Shown here piece by piece: positions 63,459 to 64,000 of a stretch of 64,000 bases of DNA. The translations under genes were made by a program, and so were the position numbers. The stretch is from Neobacillus mesonae (GTDB lineage Bacteria > Bacillota > Bacilli > Bacillales > Cytobacillaceae). The stretch spans positions 1-64,000 of the forward strand of contig NZ_JAMBNQ010000027.1 of assembly GCF_023715155.1 (NCBI RefSeq), given 5' to 3'. Position 1 is the stretch's first letter. Each line of letters begins with the position of its first letter. The notes under the pieces are model-generated. The model was not told the origin of the DNA and ran no database searches. It saw only the letters and a program-made list of their open reading frames with translations.

Positions 63459-64000
63459 GACTATCTCTCCTAATATCGTTTTTTATGAGCTGTTAATTTG
63501 TCCCCTTACTGTAAAAAAGTGCCTCCTTTAAAGTAATAAGATGAAAAACAAAACGGCGAGATTAATATCGCAATGGCACAAACATAAATCCACTTCACCA
63601 TAAATTCTAAAGATGATTTTATAAATCTATTAATCTCCATAGTTTCTAAATAATGTTAACAAAATCAAATGAATGGAATATTAAGAAATTTTAAATTTAA
63701 GGTAAACTTTGTTTGATTGTTCATACTTTTTTATTTTTTTAAAAAAATCAAGCTTTTCATAGAGAATAGAGTAACTGCAATTGTAAATTATCGAAAAATG
63801 ACGTTATTCGTTAGATAACGTTTGAAAACCTCTTCGGTCTTTTAGAGACTGAATTATTAATATCCTCGAAAATGAATGTGTATGGGGAATTTTAAAAAAA
63901 GAAAAAGTGGATTCACTATGACCATTCCATTAGGAAAACAGTGAGACATTTTAGACGTTGGACTGGGCAACATGATCCGTCTATATAATTGGCAGTATCC
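63459..64000. other. A/T-rich region at the window end, no gene supported
   Basis: Holds the promoter of the metallophosphatase gene on the minus strand. Near 63870-64000 a plus-strand frame reads W-I-H-Y-D-H-S-I-R-K-T-V-R-H-F-R-R-W-T-G-Q, which looks protein-like but ends quickly, so it may be a remnant or run beyond the edge. Confidence 0.4.

Overview
The window is low-GC Firmicute chromosome, most likely a spore-forming Bacillaceae of the Bacillus/Neobacillus/Mesobacillus kind. The evidence is strong AGGAGG-type ribosome binding sites with frequent TTG and GTG starts, a seven-gene mrp antiporter operon, a leucine T-box, a c-di-AMP (ydaO-type) riboswitch before kimA, a YneR-like protein and many intrinsic terminators. 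No rRNA, tRNA or CRISPR array was seen.

Layout. 1-5.7 kb: the end of an IS3-type element, a 51-bp tandem array, pip, an NlpC/P60 hydrolase, a HesB/YneR protein, an HD-GYP plus GGDEF pair for cyclic-di-GMP turnover, then a 105-bp tandem array. 5.7-10.1 kb: a GNAT, two VOC proteins, a small membrane protein, sstT and a TerC/YkoY protein. 10.1-16.6 kb: mrpABCDEFG with a hairpin leader and terminator. 16.6-25.7 kb: small membrane proteins, an HTH protein with iteron-like repeats, a secreted 5'-nucleotidase, a small lipoprotein, leuA under a T-box, a cysteine hydrolase divergent from an Lrp/AsnC regulator, a FrnE/DsbA-like gene with an in-frame UGA, and an MFS permease. 25.7-26.7 kb: a 52-bp hairpin array. 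26.7-45 kb: kimA, a DNA alkylation-repair-like protein, a GMC oxidoreductase, small proteins, pruA, a 1.1-kb repeat-rich gap, a 33-repeat peptidase G2 protein, a double GNAT, and rph (rifampin phosphotransferase). 45-54 kb: a five-gene AT-rich island with a McrB-like AAA+ motor, a DUF2357/PD-(D/E)xK partner, a GHKL ATPase and two unfamiliar proteins. 54-64 kb: a phage-type DnaD replication protein, a YjdJ-like GNAT, several very small genes, a HesB-like gene with an in-frame UGA, a double TerD protein, a DHA2 drug exporter and a large secreted metallophosphatase.

The most striking observation is that two unrelated redox genes are each interrupted by one UGA exactly where the family has its functional cysteine: the first Cys of CPFC in the FrnE-like protein, and the Cys of G-C-G-G-P in the HesB-like protein. 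In both, a hairpin with a five-base UGGA(G/A) apical loop follows 26 or 29 bases after the UGA, as expected of a bacterial SECIS element. UGA is an ordinary stop elsewhere (for example mrpA and mrpD), so the best reading is two selenoproteins and a Sec-decoding host. The second is the defence-like island, whose McrBC half is familiar but whose GHKL module with two partners I cannot name. Three unrelated hairpin-bearing tandem arrays (periods 51, 105 and 52) are a further unusual feature.
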